Origin: an uncultured Clostridia bacterium
GTDB taxonomy: Bacteria; Bacillota; Clostridia; Oscillospirales; Ruminococcaceae
Direction: 5' to 3'
Length of the DNA: 17,488 nt
NCBI GenBank assembly: GCA_947302065.1
Contig: CAMYUO010000005.1
Coordinates: 1 to 17,488 of the forward strand
This document shows, piece by piece, positions 15,932 to 17,488 of the stretch. Position numbers and translations under genes: made by a program. The notes beneath the pieces were generated by a model. It made no database searches and had not been told where the DNA came from. It was given only the letters and a program-made list of their open reading frames with translations. Within the stretch, counting starts at the first letter, position 1; every line of letters starts with the position of its first letter.

Positions 15932-16692
15932 TACTTATCGCCGCCTTTCATAAGCGATGTCAGAGTATCTGAGATAGTCTGATACATCTCCTCGAAAGTT
16001 CTGTCCTCTCTGTATATCTGGTGGAACAGTGTACCGTCCTTGATGAACAGCACTCTGCCTGCGCAGGCTGCGGCTTTGGTGGAGTGAGTTACCATTACGA
16101 TGGTCTGTCCCTGTTTATTGAGCTCGGCAAAGATGTCGAGCACGCTTTCTGTTGATTTTGAATCGAGCGCACCTGTCGGCTCATCGGCAAGAATGAGCTT
16201 GGGCTGGGTTATCATCGCTCTTGCGATAGCTGTTCTCTGCTTCTGTCCGCCCGAAAGCTCATACGGATACTTTTCGATGAGCTGGTCGATGCCGAGGCTC
16301 TTTACGATAGGCATGAGCCTTTGTTCCATTTCGTCATAGCCTGTGCCGAGCAGCACCAGCGGGAGCAGGATATTATCCTTTATCGAGAAATTGTCGAGCA
16401 GGTTGAAATCCTGAAATACGAAACCGAGATTATCACGGCGGAATGCAGATATCTGCTTTTCGTTTATCTCGGAGAGCTTTTTGCCGTCGAGGGTGACATC
16501 ACCGCTCGTTGCTTTGTCAAGTGATGCGAGGATATTCAGCAGGGTCGTTTTGCCCGAGCCTGATTCTCCCATTATCGCAACATACTCACCCTTTTCAACG
16601 TCAAAGGTCACGCTCTTGAGAGCCTCGACCTTGTTTCCGCCAAGACGTGTTGTGTAGATCTTTCCCACTTCTGAAACGCTTAATAATGCCAT
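15931..16692 (-). CDS. Bce-type ABC transporter ATP-binding protein (BceA family)
   Basis: The ATPase of the peptide-antibiotic detoxification pair. Its 253 residues show Walker A GESGSGKT (42-49), Q-loop Q94 in FVFQDFNLLD, signature LSGGQKQR (146-153), Walker B LILADEPTGALD (166-177) and switch H203. A 25-residue C-terminal helix (REDRTFEEMYQTISDTL) is usual in this family. AAGGAG lies 10 nt before the ATG. Expression probably has two inputs: a nearby consensus promoter (16763-16791) and the dual-palindrome promoter further upstream, which first passes a 22-codon frame with a hairpin. Confidence 0.95.
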   Translation of the reverse strand: MALLSVSEVGKIYTTRLGGNKVEALKSVTFDVEKGEYVAIMGESGSGKTTLLNILASLDKATSGDVTLDGKKLSEINEKQISAFRRDNLGFVFQDFNLLDNFSIKDNILLPLVLLGTGYDEMEQRLMPIVKSLGIDQLIEKYPYELSGGQKQRTAIARAMITQPKLILADEPTGALDSKSTESVLDIFAELNKQGQTIVMVTHSTKAAACAGRVLFIKDGTLFHQIYREDRTFEEMYQTISDTLTSLMKGGDK

Positions 16693-16762
16693 TTTCTTCT
16701 TTCTCCTTCATTCATATACAACTGCGTGTTAATTAACTTCATTTTCAACCGATGTTAAGAAA

Positions 16763-16791
16763 ATTATATCATAATATGTACATTATGTAAA
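16763..16791 (-). promoter_or_regulatory. Proximal promoter of the Bce-type operon
   Basis: On the minus strand TTTACA (16791-16786), 17 bp, TATAAT (16768-16763). The predicted start near 16756 leaves about 64 nt before the ATPase ATG. Confidence 0.78.
16771..16786. repeat. ATAATATGTA palindrome inside the proximal Bce-type promoter
   Basis: ATAATATGTACATTAT, with 5-bp perfect arms around ATGTAC, fills the spacer between -35 and -10, a position suited to repression. It resembles the palindrome at 11488-11505. Confidence 0.45.
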
Positions 16792-16801
16792 GCTTTTTTC
16801 T

Positions 16802-16870
16802 TCACAAAAATTCGCCCTGCACGAAAAAAACGCAGCAGAGCGGTGAGTGTTCCATAGTATTAACTGTCAT
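16802..16870 (-). CDS. 22-codon peptide or leader frame upstream of the Bce-type operon
   Basis: AAGGGGAG stands 7 nt before the ATG at 16870. The peptide begins MTVNTMEHSPLCC, is hydrophobic in its second half (VFFV) and stops at TGA (16804-16802). No family is recognised and it has no clear signal or membrane span. It is the only frame with a ribosome site between the distal promoter and the proximal one. Its last ten codons coincide with a hairpin followed by a T-run, which is the layout of a leader-peptide attenuator. It could instead encode a functional peptide, parallel to the tiny genes behind the other dual-palindrome promoter. Confidence 0.5.
   Translation of the reverse strand: MTVNTMEHSPLCCVFFVQGEFL
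16805..16842 (-). terminator. Candidate attenuator hairpin
   Basis: On the minus strand CGCTCTGC (16842-16835) pairs with GCAGGGCG (16820-16813), eight pairs including one G-U, around a 14-nt T-rich loop. AATTTTTG follows. The long loop and short stem make it a moderate terminator at best. Confidence 0.4.
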
Positions 16871-16926
16871 TTTCGTTCTCCCCTTTTCATTTACTTCAAT
16901 CTTTTGACTAACCTTTTCTGTTAATT

Positions 16927-16954
16927 ATTTTACCATTTCTCGCAGGATTTGCAA
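16927..16954 (-). promoter_or_regulatory. Distal promoter behind dual-palindrome copy B
   Basis: On the minus strand TTGCAA (16954-16949), 16 bp, TAAAAT (16932-16927) with extended TGG before -10. The ATTGTCTA in front of -35 and the 20-bp gap to the nearest palindrome are identical in the promoter at 11643-11671. The predicted start near 16920 gives a leader of about 50 nt before the 22-codon frame. Confidence 0.7.
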
Positions 16955-16958
16955 TAGA

Positions 16959-17036
16959 CAATTTGCGCTGAAAGTGTAGTATTAACTACATATCGTCGGA
17001 AAAGTGTAGTTTATACTACAGATCACGGTGAAATTG
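16959..17036. promoter_or_regulatory. Symmetric dual-palindrome control element, copy B
   Basis: CAATTT, 10 bp, palindrome TGTAGTATTAACTACA (16975-16990), 14 bp, palindrome TGTAGTTTATACTACA (17005-17020), 10 bp, AAATTG. Both palindromes have perfect 6-bp arms (TGTAGT/ACTACA) around 4 bp. All internal distances equal those of the copy at 11561-11638. By hand count, 47 of the 66 bases from the outer palindrome to the -35 box are identical when both are read toward their peptide promoters. Confidence 0.78.
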
Positions 17037-17077
17037 CATAAAAAAGCACCTGTCCCCCGTTGGTGAGGACAGATGCT
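17037..17077 (-). terminator. Terminator of the right-edge gene
   Basis: On the minus strand AGCATCTGTCC (17077-17067) pairs with GGACAGGTGCT (17055-17045), 11 pairs with one U-G, then a run of T (17045-17040). It separates the edge gene from the dual-palindrome element. Confidence 0.85.
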
Positions 17078-17091
17078 TTGTGATCGTGATC

Positions 17092-17487
17092 TTATTGTGC
17101 ACGGAAGCCGAGATTGAGCACGCCCGAGCGTCCGTTGGTAGCCACGTCTATCGACACGGTGACTTTTCCGCTGTTTGTCTTCCACTCGGAATACATTGAC
17201 ATTGAGCCTGCGCCAAGCTCGTTGGTAAGATAACCTGTAAGCCAAGCCATTGCGCCGGCAGCCTCCTGATAGGAATCATATATCTTATAAACGGACACCG
17301 ATTCGCCGTTAGGGTCAATGACTCCCGTGGCTTGATTCTCGATAATTTCTATGGTATCAAAATCGTTCTGGTAAACCTTGATGCTCTTTGGCAGCTTGGC
17401 GGTGTGGTAGATCTTATCGCCGCTGGTCTCCGGCTCCCAGCTGTCAGCAGAAACTCCGAAGTTATCTGCGATTATCTGTTTTGCCTC
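17092..17487 (-). CDS. C-terminal part of an unrecognised protein (runs off the right edge)
   Basis: The frame stays open to the window edge, giving the last 131 residues. It starts EAKQIIADNFGVSADSWEPE and ends in GRSGVLNLGFRAQ. The segment NGESVSVYKIYDSYQEAAGAM is followed by a helix and by two or three beta strands (KVTVSIDVATNG). The composition (many Ser, Thr, Tyr and Gly, alternating strands) resembles secreted or lipoprotein domains of Clostridia, but no family is recognised and the N-terminus is outside the window. An internal GTG (17298) is not needed as a start. A strong terminator follows 15 bp after the stop. Confidence 0.75.
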   Translation of the reverse strand, partial: EAKQIIADNFGVSADSWEPETSGDKIYHTAKLPKSIKVYQNDFDTIEIIENQATGVIDPNGESVSVYKIYDSYQEAAGAMAWLTGYLTNELGAGSMSMYSEWKTNSGKVTVSIDVATNGRSGVLNLGFRAQ

Positions 17488-17488
17488 G

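Noticed and set aside
11561..17036. The repeated 78-bp element as ends of a transposon or integration sites
   Set aside because: There is no transposase or integrase between the copies, no target duplication is visible, and each copy is placed with fixed spacing to a promoter, which fits regulation better.

Overview
The window looks like chromosomal DNA of a Gram-positive anaerobe of the Clostridia, most likely Ruminococcus or a close relative. This is an inference from strong AGGAGG-type ribosome sites, consensus TTGACA/TATAAT promoters, the three-subunit transhydrogenase, and the Bce-type and FtsX-type ABC transporters. No tRNA, rRNA, CRISPR array, insertion sequence or phage gene is visible.

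Left part (1-4650, plus strand): NADP-type glutamate dehydrogenase (gdhA) under its own promoter, then a long hairpin, then pntAA-pntAB-pntB, the proton-translocating NAD(P) transhydrogenase, closed by a strong terminator. Together they form an ammonia-assimilation and NADPH-supply block. On the minus strand at 4790-6823 lies a membrane-anchored c-di-GMP phosphodiesterase (degenerate GGDEF, intact EAL) with a consensus promoter and an inverted repeat over its predicted start site.

Middle (7029-12112): a minus-strand operon with overlapping genes encodes a 47-residue helical protein, an 1181-residue protein that fuses a complete ECF-type sigma factor to an FtsX/MacB-type ABC permease, and the matching ATPase. 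Divergent from it is a short plus-strand transcript with two tiny genes (31-residue membrane peptide, 24-residue Tyr-rich peptide), three A-rich ~40-bp repeats and its own terminator.

Right part (12126-17488, minus strand): a coupled three-gene operon (VOC protein, GyrI-like protein, split-barrel flavoprotein), then a Bce-type ATPase/permease pair without a two-component system in view. Upstream of the pair is a 22-codon peptide gene, and at the edge is the C-terminal part of an unrecognised protein.

The most striking signal links the two transporter loci. A 78-bp symmetric element, CAATTT-N10-(16-bp palindrome)-N14-(16-bp palindrome)-N10-AAATTG, occurs at 11561-11638 and again at 16959-17036. 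Each copy lies exactly 20 bp upstream of the -35 box of an extended -10 promoter that drives tiny peptide genes. Each transporter operon also has its own consensus promoter, and those two promoters share an ATAATATGTA palindrome. My inference is one regulon pairing small peptides with ABC transporters, one of which carries its own sigma factor.
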